Assembly: GCF_004798935.1 (NCBI RefSeq)
Contig: NZ_RAHT01000002.1
Location: 1-64,000 of the forward strand
DNA: 64,000 bases
Direction: 5' to 3'
Source: Ningiella ruwaisensis
GTDB taxonomy: Bacteria > Pseudomonadota > Gammaproteobacteria > Enterobacterales > Alteromonadaceae
Under the pieces are notes generated by a model, which worked only from the letters and a program-made list of their open reading frames with translations, did not search any database and was not told where the DNA came from. Numbering within the stretch: position 1 is the first letter of the stretch; each line of letters starts with the position of its first letter. Of the stretch, positions 28,265-38,731 are shown one piece after another. A program made the position numbers and the translations under genes.

Positions 28265-28723
28265 TTATTGAGGTTCGCGAGAGAGCCTGGCGATTTCTTC
28301 ACCAAATTCCTTAACATCCTCAAATGAGCGGTAAACAGACGCAAAGCGCACGTAAGCGACTTTATCCAGCTTTTTCAGTGCATCCATTATTAACTCGCCC
28401 ACAAATTCACTTTTTACTTCCCGCTCGCCGGTTGCGCGTAATGCCGCTTTAATTTTAAACATACACTGTTCAATCGCTTCGATAGATACCGGACGCTTTT
28501 CCAATGCGCGCTGTAAGCCCGCCATAAGTTTTTCTTCATTAAAAGGTTCACGCGTGTTGTCCCGTTTTACAATTCGTGGCATAACAAGCTCTGCCGCTTC
28601 AAATGTAGTAAAACGCTCAGCGCATTCAGTGCATTGCCTGCGACGACGCACCTGCGCACCATCAGAGACCAACCTTGAATCAATAACTTTAGTTTCCTGG
28701 GCTGAACAAAAGGGACAAAACAT
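28265..28723 (-). CDS. nrdR: Transcriptional repressor NrdR
   Basis: 152 residues from the ATG giving M-F-C-P-F-C, the canonical start. Zinc ribbon C-P-F-C ... C-T-E-C, then the ATP-cone domain with [11 protein letters not shown]. It represses ribonucleotide reductase operons when dATP is bound. First gene of the run nrdR-ribD-ribE-ribBX-ribH-nusB-thiL-pgpA. The 253-base gap before it holds the glyA terminator and an 8-bp inverted repeat at 28804-28811 and 28835-28842 of unknown role. Confidence 0.96.
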   Translation of the reverse strand: MFCPFCSAQETKVIDSRLVSDGAQVRRRRQCTECAERFTTFEAAELVMPRIVKRDNTREPFNEEKLMAGLQRALEKRPVSIEAIEQCMFKIKAALRATGEREVKSEFVGELIMDALKKLDKVAYVRFASVYRSFEDVKEFGEEIARLSREPQ

Positions 28724-28881
28724 GATGGGTCCTTGCAATGAAAAACGAGCGTATTCAAACGCACATTTAAGCGTGTAATCAGGCATATAGTGTAGCCTAA
28801 AATTTGTGGCTGAAGCTATGAAATTAAGATTCTAAGCCACAATCTGACTACAAGCGCCCTAAAATAAGCTAAATCGGTTTA

Positions 28882-28923
28882 AATAAAAATGCACAAGCAG
28901 AGCGGATATCGGCTTGTGCATTT
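28882..28923 (-). terminator. glyA terminator
   Basis: A 12-bp inverted repeat, AAATGCACAAGC (28887-28898) and GCTTGTGCATTT (28912-28923). On the minus strand it ends in TTTTTATTT. It sits 54 bases after the glyA stop. Confidence 0.8.
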
Positions 28924-28976
28924 AACTTATTGAAGCTCAACGCCAGAGGCCTAGAGCGTGTTTGTTGGGTTTCGAC

Positions 28977-30233
28977 TTACTTGTAAACCGGGAATTTTTC
29001 ACAAAGTTCGACAACTTCAGATTTCACTCGCTCAATGACTGAATCATCGCCCATATTGTCCAGAATGTCGCAAATCCAGGTTGCTACTTGTTTGGCTTCG
29101 CTTTCTTCAAAACCACGTCGAGTGATTGCAGGCGAGCCGATCCTTAAACCGCTGGTAACAAAAGGAGAACGTGGGTCGTTTGGCACTGAATTTTTATTAA
29201 CCGTGATATTTGCGCGACCAAGCGCAGCGTCCGCATCTTTACCTGTTATGTCCTTATCGATTAAATCAAGTAAAAACAGATGGTTATCTGTACCGTTTGA
29301 TACGATTTTATAGCCACGCTCCTGCATAACCGCGACCATGGCTTTTGCGTTTTTAAGTACCTGTTTTTGATACACTTTAAAGTCATCAGATAGTGCTTCT
29401 TTAAACGCAACCGCTTTAGCAGCAATAACATGGCAAAGAGGGCCCCCCTGATTACCTGGAAATACTGCGCTGTTGAACTTTTTATACAGGGTTTCGTCGC
29501 CGCAATTTGATAAAATCAAACCGCCGCGAGGGCCTGCAAGTGTTTTGTGCGTGGTTGTGGTGACAACGTGTGCATGAGGAAGTGGACTTGGATACTCGCC
29601 TGCTGCGACTAATCCGGCCACATGCGCCATATCAACTAGCAAATAAGCACCGACTTTATCGGCTATTTCTCTAAATCTCGCCCAGTCGACAATACCCGAA
29701 TACGCTGAAAATCCGCCAATGATCATCTTGGGCTTATGTTCCAGGGCCAAGCGTTCTACTTCAACATAATCAATAATGCCAGTATCTGGATGCAAGCCAT
29801 ACTGCACGGCGTTATACGTTTTACCGGAGAAATTAACATGAGAACCATGAGTTAAGTGGCCACCATCTGCCAAGCTCATGCCTAGCACTGTATCATTAGC
29901 TTCAAGCAAGGCCATAAACACAGCGGTATTTGCCTGAGAGCCTGAGTGAGGCTGCACATTTGCGTAGTCGCAACTAAACAACTGTTTCGCTCTTTCGATG
30001 GCCAGTTCTTCAGCAATATCAACATATTCGCATCCGCCGTAATAACGTTTGCCCGGATAACCTTCTGCGTATTTGTTAGTTAACTGCGAGCCTTGCGCCT
30101 CTAATACACGCGGGCTACAGTAGTTTTCTGACGCAATTAATTCGATGTGATGTTCTTGGCGCTGCTTTTCTTTTGCCATTGCATCTGCTAATTCCGGGTC
30201 AAATTCAGCGATGGTCATATTGCTGGATAACAT
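28977..30233 (-). CDS. glyA: Serine hydroxymethyltransferase
   Basis: 418 residues, family length. The PLP lysine lies in [15 protein letters not shown]-terminal landmarks include H-I-E-L-I-A-S-E-N and [13 protein letters not shown]. It interconverts serine and glycine while charging tetrahydrofolate. ATG with AGGAG upstream; followed by a good terminator. In many gammaproteobacteria glyA precedes nrdR, as here. Confidence 0.97.
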   Translation of the reverse strand: MLSSNMTIAEFDPELADAMAKEKQRQEHHIELIASENYCSPRVLEAQGSQLTNKYAEGYPGKRYYGGCEYVDIAEELAIERAKQLFSCDYANVQPHSGSQANTAVFMALLEANDTVLGMSLADGGHLTHGSHVNFSGKTYNAVQYGLHPDTGIIDYVEVERLALEHKPKMIIGGFSAYSGIVDWARFREIADKVGAYLLVDMAHVAGLVAAGEYPSPLPHAHVVTTTTHKTLAGPRGGLILSNCGDETLYKKFNSAVFPGNQGGPLCHVIAAKAVAFKEALSDDFKVYQKQVLKNAKAMVAVMQERGYKIVSNGTDNHLFLLDLIDKDITGKDADAALGRANITVNKNSVPNDPRSPFVTSGLRIGSPAITRRGFEESEAKQVATWICDILDNMGDDSVIERVKSEVVELCEKFPVYK

Positions 30234-30343
30234 GTTCTCTCCTGTGTATGTGAGCGCAACTGAGCGCTACCTGAATGCCTGCATTCCAAAAAATATGCGA
30301 TAGTTTAGCGATTTTGCGCGTTTTGTATACCCAAAATCGACAA

Positions 30344-31402
30344 TTATGCCTCGCTACTGCTTTGCTGCTGTTCCAGGATTTTTACACGCTCGTAAAGTTT
30401 GTCGATACTACGAAGCTTTACAGTGTTCTTTTGCCACTCTCTTGTTGGCACGGCTGGCATACCCGATGAATAAACGCCCGACTCGGTGATATTTTTTGTC
30501 ACCATCGAAAAGCCGGTTACCTGAACATTGTCGCAAATAGTGATGTGACCATTAATACCAACGCCACCCGCTATAATAACGTGTTTGCCTATGGTGACAC
30601 TCCCCGCAATTCCAGTGCTGCCACAAATACAACTGTGATCGCCAATGATACAGTTATGACCAATTTGCACCATATTGTCGATTATACAATTTTTGCCAAT
30701 TTGCGTATCATCAAGCGCGCCTCTGTCTATACAGCTATTTGCACCCACTTCGGTACCATCACCAATTTGAACGGCGCCAGTTTGCGGTATCTTAATCCAC
30801 GTTCCCTTATTGTTAGCATAGCCAAAGCCATCTGCGCCAATTACCGTGCCACTGTGGACAGATACCTCATTTCCTAATACAACACCGTGATAAATAGTAA
30901 CGTTAGCGCGAATGATGCAATCATTGCCTAAACGGGCGTTTTCACCAATATAAACACCTGCACCAATTTGACAGCCATCGCCAATGACAACGTTTTTACC
31001 AATCACAGCGCCCGCTTCAATGGATACATTTTTTCCGATAGATGCGCTTTGGGAAATGCTGGCGTTTACAGAGATGCCGGCGGATTGTGATGGAGTGCTA
31101 TCCAGCAATTGCGAAGCTAAAGCAAAACCCACATACGGATTGCTATGAATAATGGCGTTACCCTTGTACTCATCAGCCTGGGCCTGAGCGAGGATAACCG
31201 CGCCAGCTTTGCTCGTTTTAAGCTCGCTGGTATATTTGGGGTTAGATAAAAAAGATAGCTGACTTGCGTCTGCACTGGCCAAGGTGCCCATGCTCGATAT
31301 TTTATGCTGTGCATCGCCTGAGACTTCACCTCCAATATGGCTGGCGATTTCTGCCAGTGTGAAGCTATTGCTTGACTGAGAGCCTTTTGATAAATCGCTC
31401 AT
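30344..31402 (-). CDS. lpxD: UDP-3-O-(3-hydroxyacyl)glucosamine N-acyltransferase LpxD
   Basis: 352 residues. An N-terminal uridine-binding domain ([21 protein letters not shown]) is followed by hexapeptide repeats of the left-handed beta-helix, with the catalytic-site sequence [10 protein letters not shown], and a C-terminal helical extension. It adds the second 3-hydroxyacyl chain in lipid A synthesis. It stands alone before glyA, not in the usual bamA-skp-lpxD-fabZ-lpxA cluster, so it may be a second copy. Confidence 0.9.
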   Translation of the reverse strand: MSDLSKGSQSSNSFTLAEIASHIGGEVSGDAQHKISSMGTLASADASQLSFLSNPKYTSELKTSKAGAVILAQAQADEYKGNAIIHSNPYVGFALASQLLDSTPSQSAGISVNASISQSASIGKNVSIEAGAVIGKNVVIGDGCQIGAGVYIGENARLGNDCIIRANVTIYHGVVLGNEVSVHSGTVIGADGFGYANNKGTWIKIPQTGAVQIGDGTEVGANSCIDRGALDDTQIGKNCIIDNMVQIGHNCIIGDHSCICGSTGIAGSVTIGKHVIIAGGVGINGHITICDNVQVTGFSMVTKNITESGVYSSGMPAVPTREWQKNTVKLRSIDKLYERVKILEQQQSSSEA

Positions 31403-31705
31403 GCTAATTGTCGTCCTTTATGTGTTCGCATGTTTATATTCGAATATATGCATTTAGATTTAAGAAAGTCCAAGACGCCAGATATTAGCACAAATTAATG
31501 GTGTGTTTGCCTTAGTTAATCCATGTTTTTGCAACTCGTTTTTGCTTTGACGGGATAAGGCCTGAGCTTTTAGGCCGGCATTTTAATGCCAGTCAATAAA
31601 ATTTGTAGCATCAACACAGATAAACAGATCCAAATGGTGTAATCATCTGTGCAAGTCGATTACAATACGCGCCATTCACTTTTAAAAACGTTGACAGAGA
31701 AACAC
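31403..31705. other. Intergenic region between lpxD and ettA
   Basis: 303 bases between divergent genes. It holds the candidate lpxD promoter at 31445-31473 and a short hairpin-forming stretch around 31558-31593 (AGGCC/GGCCG and GGCATT/AATGCC). Nothing more could be assigned. No convincing ettA promoter was recognised. Confidence 0.4.
31445..31473 (-). promoter_or_regulatory. Candidate sigma-70 promoter of lpxD
   Basis: On the minus strand: TTGGAC (31473-31468), 17 bases, CATATA (31450-31445). Both boxes differ from consensus, and the spacing is ideal. It lies about 45 bases before the lpxD ATG. Confidence 0.35.
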
Positions 31706-33370
31706 ATGGCGCAATTTGTATATAGCATGCATCGTGTCGGCAAGGTGGTACCACCTAATCGCCACATACTTAAAAACATTTCACTTAGCTTTTTCCCCGG
31801 CGCTAAAATTGGCGTATTGGGCTTAAACGGTGCAGGTAAATCTACCCTGCTTCGCATTATGGCAGGCATTGATACCGACATAGAAGGTGAAGCTCGCCCT
31901 CAGCCGGGCCTTAAGATTGGCTACTTACCTCAAGAGCCTAAACTCAACGAAAACAAAGACGTGCGCGGTAACATTGAAGAAGCCGTTGAAGATGTCGTTT
32001 ACGCCCTCAAACGCTTGGACGAAGTGTACGCGGAATATGCCGAAGAAGGCGCTGATTTTGATGCGCTGGCAAAAGAACAGGGCGAACTGGAAGCGATCAT
32101 ACAAAGTAAAGACGGTCACAATCTGGATAATGCTCTTGAAAGAGCAGCAGATGCCCTTCGCCTTCCACCCTGGGATGCGAATGTCACAAAATTATCGGGC
32201 GGTGAAAAACGCCGTGTAGCCCTTTGCAAGCTCTTGCTTGAAAAACCTGAAATGTTGCTTTTGGATGAGCCAACCAACCATTTGGATGCTGAATCTGTCG
32301 CTTGGCTAGAACGCTTTTTACACGACTATGAAGGTACCGTTGTAGCCATTACCCACGATAGATACTTCCTTGATAATGTTGCAGGTTGGATCTTAGAGCT
32401 TGACCGGGGTGAAGGTATTCCGTGGGAAGGCAATTATTCAAGCTGGCTAGAGCAAAAAGAAGCGCGTTTACAGCAAGAAGAACGTAGCGAAAATGCGAGA
32501 CAAAAATCTATCAAACAGGAGCTTGAGTGGGTACGCAGCAACCCTAAAGGTCGACAGGCCAAAAGTAAAGCGCGCATGGCCAAGTTTGAAGAGCTCAGCA
32601 CGAACGATTATCAAAAGCGTAATGAAACCAACGAACTCTTTATTCCGCCAGGAGAGCGTCTGGGCGACAAGGTAATTGAAGTCGAGAATCTGCGCAAGTC
32701 CTATGGCGATAGAGTGCTTATTGATAACTTAAGCTTTAAGGTACCTAAAGGCGCAATCGTTGGCATTATTGGCCCGAACGGCGCCGGTAAATCGACCCTG
32801 TTTAAAATGCTTACAGGCAAAGAAGCTCCAGACGCCGGTAAAATCGATATTGGTGATACTGTGCAAATCGCAAGCGTTGACCAGTTTAGAGACCACATGA
32901 ACGAAAGCGCAACGGTATTTAATGAAATTTCAAATGGCCAGGACATTATTAAAATAGGAAACTTTGAGATTAACAGTCGCGCTTACTGCTCGCGGTTTAA
33001 TTTTAAAGGTACTGACCAGCAAAAATTCATCAAGGATTTATCGGGTGGTGAGCGAAACCGTGTCCATTTAGCCAAGTTATTAAAAGCGGGCGGAAACGTA
33101 CTATTACTCGACGAACCCACCAACGATTTAGACGTCGAAACCTTGCGAGCCCTTGAGAATGCCATTCTGGAATTTCCGGGCTGCGTTATGGTCATTTCGC
33201 ACGATCGCTGGTTTTTGGATCGCGTTGCTACACACATCATGGATTACCGCGATGAAGGAAAAATAAACTTCTACGAAGGTAATTACAATGATTACGAAAC
33301 CTGGCTAAAAGCAACATATGGCCAGGATGTGGTTGAACCGCATCGATTGAAATACAAAAAAATCAGCTAA
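31706..33370 (+). CDS. ettA: Energy-dependent translational throttle protein EttA
   Basis: 554 residues from the ATG giving M-A-Q-F-V-Y-S-M-H-R-V-G-K, the typical start. An in-frame GTG-like extension to 31649 was rejected. It is an ABC-F protein with two nucleotide-binding domains (Walker A G-L-N-G-A-G-K-S-T near 40, G-P-N-G-A-G-K-S-T near 357; signatures L-S-G-G-E) joined by the basic arm/linker. It binds the ribosomal E site and gates the first peptide bond according to ATP/ADP ratio. Confidence 0.95.
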   Translation: MAQFVYSMHRVGKVVPPNRHILKNISLSFFPGAKIGVLGLNGAGKSTLLRIMAGIDTDIEGEARPQPGLKIGYLPQEPKLNENKDVRGNIEEAVEDVVYALKRLDEVYAEYAEEGADFDALAKEQGELEAIIQSKDGHNLDNALERAADALRLPPWDANVTKLSGGEKRRVALCKLLLEKPEMLLLDEPTNHLDAESVAWLERFLHDYEGTVVAITHDRYFLDNVAGWILELDRGEGIPWEGNYSSWLEQKEARLQQEERSENARQKSIKQELEWVRSNPKGRQAKSKARMAKFEELSTNDYQKRNETNELFIPPGERLGDKVIEVENLRKSYGDRVLIDNLSFKVPKGAIVGIIGPNGAGKSTLFKMLTGKEAPDAGKIDIGDTVQIASVDQFRDHMNESATVFNEISNGQDIIKIGNFEINSRAYCSRFNFKGTDQQKFIKDLSGGERNRVHLAKLLKAGGNVLLLDEPTNDLDVETLRALENAILEFPGCVMVISHDRWFLDRVATHIMDYRDEGKINFYEGNYNDYETWLKATYGQDVVEPHRLKYKKIS

Positions 33371-33400
33371 ATCCGGTAAATCTGGATTAGTAGCAAGTTG

Positions 33401-33441
33401 TTAGAGGCGCTATTTATAGGGCCTCTCTAAAGCGCCTCTAA
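33401..33441. repeat. Inverted repeat at the ettA/radA junction
   Basis: Perfect 11-bp arms TTAGAGGCGCT (33401-33411) and AGCGCCTCTAA (33431-33441). The right arm is the end of radA, encoding its last codons and stop. It could act as a terminator for either convergent gene, although there is no long T tract. Confidence 0.45.
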
Positions 33442-34791
33442 TGCTTCAGCAAGTCGTGCTACGGCAATCACCTCGATGCCCGCAATGGCTTGTTTAGGTT
33501 TATTCGCTTTTGGCACAATGGCTCGCGTAAAACCATGTTTAGCTGCTTCTGTCAGGCGATCTGTTCCATTTGGAACAGGTCTTATTTCACCCGACAATCC
33601 AACCTCTCCAAAGGCAATCAGTCCCTGAGGCAATATTTTGTTTCTAAAGCTAGAAAGCATGGCAAGCAACACCGCCAAGTCTGCACTGGTTTCGCTAACT
33701 TTGACGCCGCCTACCACATTCACAAATACATCCTGATCGTGCATTTGCACGTTGCCATGTCGATGCATAATGGCTAAAAGCATGGCAAGACGATTGTGAT
33801 CAAGCCCCACTGCCACACGTCGAGGATTGGAAATTTGACTGTAGTCTACCAGCGCTTGAATCTCTACCAAGAGCGGCCTGGTGCCTTCCCAAACCGACAT
33901 GACGATACTGCCTGAGCTTTGCTCTTGCTGTCGATTTAAAAAAATTGCAGAGGGATTGGAGACTTCTTTCATTCCGCGCTCTGTCATCCCAAATACACCA
34001 AGCTCGTTAATTGCCCCAAATCGGTTTTTAGTGCCGCGTAAGGTTCTGAATCGTCCATCAGACTCCCCTTCCAACATCATAGAACAATCAATACAGTGCT
34101 CTAGTACCTTAGGCCCGGCCAGACTGCCGTCTTTAGTGACATGGCCGACAATAAACATGGCAATATGATGCTGTTTGGCAAAACGGGTCAAGGCCGCAGC
34201 GCTCTCTCTTACTTGCGATACTCCGCCGGGCGCAGAAGCGATATCAGCCATATGCATGACTTGGATTGAATCAATAACCATGACACTGGGTTTATGCTCA
34301 AGCGCAAGATGACAGATAGTTTCAACGTTGGTTTCTGCAAGCAGTTTGAGCTGGTCATCGGGGAGTTGAAGACGTTTTGCCCGCATGGCTACCTGCTGCA
34401 AAGACTCTTCGCCGGTGACATATAAAACACTGCCTTTACCCGCCAGATAACACATTACCTGAAGCAGCAAAGTACTTTTACCTGCCCCTGGCGAGCCGCC
34501 AATCAAAATCGCAGAGCCTGGCACAATGCCGCCGCCTAAAACGCGATCTAACTCTTTAAAGCCAGAGCTAAAACGCGGTAATGCGGTGAGGTCTATGTCT
34601 TTTAATACTTCAACTTTTGCAGCCGTTACCCCTGCAAAACCGCTTCTTGTTTGCGTATTTACTGCTTTTGCACTTTGCAGGACGATTTCAGAAAGGGTGT
34701 TCCATGCTCCACAGTCTTTGCATTGACCTTGCCATCTTGCATGTTCACTACCGCAGTCACTGCATACGTACGCTGTTTTTTTCTTTGCCAT
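33427..34791 (-). CDS. radA: DNA repair protein RadA
   Basis: 454 residues. N-terminal zinc finger C-S-D-C ... C-K-D-C, RecA-like domain with Walker A G-G-S-P-G-A-G-K-S-T, the RadA-specific K-N-R-F-G motif, and a C-terminal Lon-like domain (G-E-V-G-L-S-G-E-I-R-P-V). It is a branch-migration helicase in recombination. ATG start; divergent from the PilZ gene. Confidence 0.96.
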   Translation of the reverse strand: MAKKKTAYVCSDCGSEHARWQGQCKDCGAWNTLSEIVLQSAKAVNTQTRSGFAGVTAAKVEVLKDIDLTALPRFSSGFKELDRVLGGGIVPGSAILIGGSPGAGKSTLLLQVMCYLAGKGSVLYVTGEESLQQVAMRAKRLQLPDDQLKLLAETNVETICHLALEHKPSVMVIDSIQVMHMADIASAPGGVSQVRESAAALTRFAKQHHIAMFIVGHVTKDGSLAGPKVLEHCIDCSMMLEGESDGRFRTLRGTKNRFGAINELGVFGMTERGMKEVSNPSAIFLNRQQEQSSGSIVMSVWEGTRPLLVEIQALVDYSQISNPRRVAVGLDHNRLAMLLAIMHRHGNVQMHDQDVFVNVVGGVKVSETSADLAVLLAMLSSFRNKILPQGLIAFGEVGLSGEIRPVPNGTDRLTEAAKHGFTRAIVPKANKPKQAIAGIEVIAVARLAEALEAL

Positions 34792-34870
34792 TTATTTTAG
34801 TTTTTATAGATATTTCCGATAGTGTAAGAACTATATCATTTTACTATTAGCAGCGGTTATCTAATTGACA

Positions 34871-37384
34871 ATGACACCCGACTTAGCGCCCTATAGCGAT
34901 ATTATTCGTAAGCTATCACCTTTGGTAAACAAGCCTAATTTTAGCCAGGAATTTGAGCGACTTACACCAGACTTGAGTTCAGATATGCGCTTTTTAGTAA
35001 AAATGGAAGTCAAAAGACTGGCTAAACCCTGCATCCGCTCTATCGATTTGCGCGCAAAAGTCAAAGATGAGTGCCGCCTATATAACTTTCAAGGTATTGA
35101 ACATTATTTGCATATTAATGGCATATTAGAGTTTGAAACCTTAGTTAAGGAATTCGGCCAGTATACTTTTGGGGTGTATGAGTGCATGCATGAGTTCGCT
35201 CTCGCTGAGCGCCAGCAATATGAACTTCAGATTCAAGAAAATGCCAGTTTGCAACACTATGACTTAAGCGAGCCGGAAGATAACTATGTGGCGCCCTGCC
35301 AGGAACTATTAAATTTTCCCATTCGAAAAGAAGAGCGCTTAAACTATGTCACTCAAATTGAAATCTTCTTGCCGAATAAACAGAGTCTTCATGCCACGAC
35401 ACTCGATATCTCGAAGTATGGTCTGCGCATTCGACTTAAAGACGAGCAGCAACAAGGCTTGATCAAGACTTTCGAACCGGTAAGCATTCTTTTTAGAGGG
35501 GTAGACAGAGCAAGCGGTATTACCCGTACCTCTATTCCCTATAAAGTGCTTGGTATAAGCGGGCACAGCGGCAAAATCAGCATACACCTTGCTCGTGACC
35601 CGAATGAAAATATAGACGCTTTCGACCAATTCATCGATACCTTGTTTAAACTGCACAAGCGCCGTTACAAGGTTAATCTAGACAATGTGGAAATGGCCGT
35701 AGGTACGAAAATCTACGAGCAAAGTTTTGCGAACAATACGCCAAGTTTGCCAGTGTTTATTGTTAGGCATAATGTCAGAGACAATGAAAAAGCCCTCAAA
35801 GCCAAAACAGCTAAAATTGATAAAGATGCAACAATGCATGCAGAAGCTTCAGCGAAGTTTGTTGCAAAATACGCCAGTGTTAACAGCTGCGGTAAACGCA
35901 TCATCGATTATTGGACAGATGAAGATAAAGTACTTCGCCTCGGTTATTTACTCAATCCTGAGCGGATTGCGACACTGGCAAACGATAATGGCAGCTACCC
36001 CAGCATGGTTGTTTATTGCTTTCACCATGTTAAAGACGAAAAAATCTATTTTTATTCCGCCACCGAAGCCGAATTAGCCAAATATCCCGAGCTTGCTGAT
36101 ACGTTTTTAAGCTATGGCTCCAGAAAGGTCAGTTGGCGAGTGTTTAAGCTTGTGTGCTCTGATGTGCAAGCATCAGATGCTTATTCGCCCACTTCTGTGC
36201 CAAATGACGTTAGCCGTGAAATTGATAAACTTAACAAGCCGCCTTCACCGAGACTACAAGGCCGTTTGAATGAAATTAGCAATATGATTTCCGTTATCGA
36301 CATTAGTAACGAGGCCGGCCAAGAGTGCTATCAGCGCAGAGAGCTAAAACGCGAGCATATTAAACACTTAAAAGCGTTTGGGCACGCGCGGAACAAACCA
36401 CCGCATGATATTGAAGTGTGTCGGCATAAAAATTCAGAGTTACGCCGACAAACCCGTTACGTGCTGCGAACGCCTGTAATACTTAAAACCGCAACACAAA
36501 CCATTGAGGCGTATTCAGAAGATATTTCTGTAAGTGGTTTAAAACTGGAGCTGTCAGAGCCTTTTGTTCATCGTTTAAACTCAAAGGTACATATTAGCTT
36601 TACCAAGCTACAAGATATTACCGACAGTTTTGATTTAAACGATTTGCAGTACCGCGTTAAGCACATCAATTATGACAAACAGGTTTTGCATCTTGAAGCC
36701 GTTTCTGAAGACGAAACAAGTGAAGCAGAGCAGTTTTTCGCCGAATTAATTGCCAATAACACCGACAAGCTGCCTGCACTTACGGCAGAAGAAAGCATTG
36801 AAGGCTTAAGCCACGCCCTGCGTGCGCTCCATTCAAAAACCACACCACAGTTTTGTGCCTACGTTGAAAAGAAACCACAAGGCTTTTTGCCTGCTATGGC
36901 AACCATGAATCAGGTTAGAGCACCGTGGATGGGCGTTTTGCATCAGGATGCCAGCCTGGCATCGGTTAATTTGCAATGGCTGTATCAAGACCTAGAGCTT
37001 AAAGCCCCTTTTATCAGTCAGTCGCTACGGATGCTGCGTATTGACCCAAAACCGATTTGCACTGAAATATACGTTGCCATTAACCATGAGCAAAGCTTGC
37101 CGGAGCTGCGAGTAGTAGCTAATTGGCAATATCAGCTAGCAAGTCATCACGCCGTTAAACAGTTTATTGCACAAGCGCATGCTCATGGCGAGTTTTATGC
37201 CTTTAATGTCACTATTAATAAAGGCTTGAAGCCTGACCTAGAAAAGCTGGAGCAAGAGCTCTTTTATTTAGGTCAGCATGCCATTCACAAAGCAACGCAT
37301 TTTGAAGAGCGCATGTGGGAAATAGCAGGCTGTATCTTTTTAAACGACATTACAGAGGAAGTGATGGCGCGGTATGCGGGTTAA
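34871..37384 (+). CDS. Large protein with two PilZ (c-di-GMP receptor) domains
   Basis: 837 residues from the ATG at 34871 (a TTG lies two codons upstream). Two PilZ modules each keep both ligand motifs. The first has R152-xxx-R156 with D179-x-S-x-x-G; the second has R525-xxx-R529 with D551-x-S-x-x-G. The rest (helical N-terminus, a middle section of about 200 residues, and a C-terminal 200 residues) matches nothing I know. No membrane helix or signal peptide is evident, so it is likely a cytoplasmic c-di-GMP effector. Related large PilZ proteins between radA and serB occur in Alteromonadales and Shewanella-type genomes. The role is unknown. Confidence 0.82.
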   Translation: MTPDLAPYSDIIRKLSPLVNKPNFSQEFERLTPDLSSDMRFLVKMEVKRLAKPCIRSIDLRAKVKDECRLYNFQGIEHYLHINGILEFETLVKEFGQYTFGVYECMHEFALAERQQYELQIQENASLQHYDLSEPEDNYVAPCQELLNFPIRKEERLNYVTQIEIFLPNKQSLHATTLDISKYGLRIRLKDEQQQGLIKTFEPVSILFRGVDRASGITRTSIPYKVLGISGHSGKISIHLARDPNENIDAFDQFIDTLFKLHKRRYKVNLDNVEMAVGTKIYEQSFANNTPSLPVFIVRHNVRDNEKALKAKTAKIDKDATMHAEASAKFVAKYASVNSCGKRIIDYWTDEDKVLRLGYLLNPERIATLANDNGSYPSMVVYCFHHVKDEKIYFYSATEAELAKYPELADTFLSYGSRKVSWRVFKLVCSDVQASDAYSPTSVPNDVSREIDKLNKPPSPRLQGRLNEISNMISVIDISNEAGQECYQRRELKREHIKHLKAFGHARNKPPHDIEVCRHKNSELRRQTRYVLRTPVILKTATQTIEAYSEDISVSGLKLELSEPFVHRLNSKVHISFTKLQDITDSFDLNDLQYRVKHINYDKQVLHLEAVSEDETSEAEQFFAELIANNTDKLPALTAEESIEGLSHALRALHSKTTPQFCAYVEKKPQGFLPAMATMNQVRAPWMGVLHQDASLASVNLQWLYQDLELKAPFISQSLRMLRIDPKPICTEIYVAINHEQSLPELRVVANWQYQLASHHAVKQFIAQAHAHGEFYAFNVTINKGLKPDLEKLEQELFYLGQHAIHKATHFEERMWEIAGCIFLNDITEEVMARYAG

Positions 37385-37399
37385 TTAAAGTGGCTTGCT

Positions 37400-38581
37400 T
37401 CAAGCACGCATCGTAAATATCAGCCCTTCAAACCCCCCGACATAAACCGCATTGTCGGCTGCTTCAGCTACTTTACGTTTTGCGTGATACGCAAGGGAGT
37501 GCCCGGCCTGTTGCATCATTACTAAATCATTTGCACCGTCCCCCATCGCGATGGTCTTGTCTCTGTCTAGGCCTAGCGTCTGCGTCAGCTCAAGTAAGAT
37601 ACTCGCTTTTTTATTAGCATCCACTACCTCACCTAACACTTTTCCCGTGAGCTTGCCGTTCACAATTTCAAGTTGATTGCTCATTGCATAATCCAGGCTG
37701 GCAACTTCTTTGACAAAGTCGGCAAAAAAGGTAAAACCACCCGATGCGATAGCTAAACGCCAACCTGCCGCTTTTAGCAGCTTCATTACACTAATAAAAT
37801 TCGGCATAAACGGAAGACGCTTTCGAATATCGTACAGTTGCTGTGCATCTATTCCTTCTAGGCAGGCGACTCGTTCATGCAGGCTTTGTGTAAAGGGAAT
37901 GTCTCCGCGCATTGCCGCTTCAGTCACCTGAGAAACTTTATCTTTAACGCCAGCCAAACCCGCAATTTCATCAATACATTCCATCGCAATTACCGTACTG
38001 TCCATATCCATCACTAGAAGACCAGCGTCGCTTAAGTGAAGATCACGCTTTTGATAAATATCTAGCCGATGCTTTGCGCATGCTTCCTGTATTTTCGCCT
38101 TTTCTACTTTGACATTTGCTGGCATTGTAAGATCTATTGCGGTAAGCGCGAAATGTGATGCATAAGGATTTAAGGCAAATTCAATTAATACGTCGCTTAA
38201 ATCTAACGCATGTAAAGCTTGCAGTAAGTCGACTATATTTAGTCCATGCTTGGCGATACAAAGCTGACTTTGTTTTTTCTGATTTTGCTTGTGGCTTTGC
38301 TGCGAGACGGATGAACCTTGTGCATTTTCCAATGCACCAGCCGCTTTAATGTGCTCACTTAAAGCACTTGCCGAAAAAACCTTGGCTGCGTTTTTGTCTA
38401 AAAAACGCTCGCATTGCGTAAATTCCATGCTTGAATATAAGATGATTGACGCTTGCTTTATCTCAACTACGCAGCTGAGGCCTTGATTATTTTTAAGCAT
38501 CTGCAACAAGTTTTCGTTAGAATGCAAAGGGTTAGCGGGCATGTTGAGATCATCTTGCGAAAAGCGATAGGCAAAGTACAT
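37400..38581 (-). CDS. serB: Phosphoserine phosphatase
   Basis: 393 residues. The C-terminal HAD domain has the nucleophile motif M-D-M-D-S-T near 195, S-G-G-F-T in motif II, and G-D-G-A-N-D in motif IV. The N-terminal part of about 170 residues is ACT-like and regulatory, longer than in E. coli SerB (322 residues), with a Gln/Lys-rich insert around 90-105. Last step of serine synthesis. Divergent from smp, as in many gammaproteobacteria. Confidence 0.95.
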   Translation of the reverse strand: MYFAYRFSQDDLNMPANPLHSNENLLQMLKNNQGLSCVVEIKQASIILYSSMEFTQCERFLDKNAAKVFSASALSEHIKAAGALENAQGSSVSQQSHKQNQKKQSQLCIAKHGLNIVDLLQALHALDLSDVLIEFALNPYASHFALTAIDLTMPANVKVEKAKIQEACAKHRLDIYQKRDLHLSDAGLLVMDMDSTVIAMECIDEIAGLAGVKDKVSQVTEAAMRGDIPFTQSLHERVACLEGIDAQQLYDIRKRLPFMPNFISVMKLLKAAGWRLAIASGGFTFFADFVKEVASLDYAMSNQLEIVNGKLTGKVLGEVVDANKKASILLELTQTLGLDRDKTIAMGDGANDLVMMQQAGHSLAYHAKRKVAEAADNAVYVGGFEGLIFTMRA

Positions 38582-38731
38582 ATAAGTTAAAACAATTGGA
38601 AAAAGCGGTGTGCTCCATAATACCCAATCACAGACATGAGTAAACTAAGTCTTGGCAAATATTCTATTTTCATCTAAGGTCTGCTCAATAAATTTGGCTT
38701 TAGCTAATGCCCAAGGGAGTCAGCTTTTTTA

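Noticed and set aside
23186-28976. FMN or TPP riboswitch in the riboflavin/thiL region
   Set aside because: The gaps are short (2-91 bases, and 253 before nrdR) and lack the conserved riboswitch cores. Only simple hairpins were seen.
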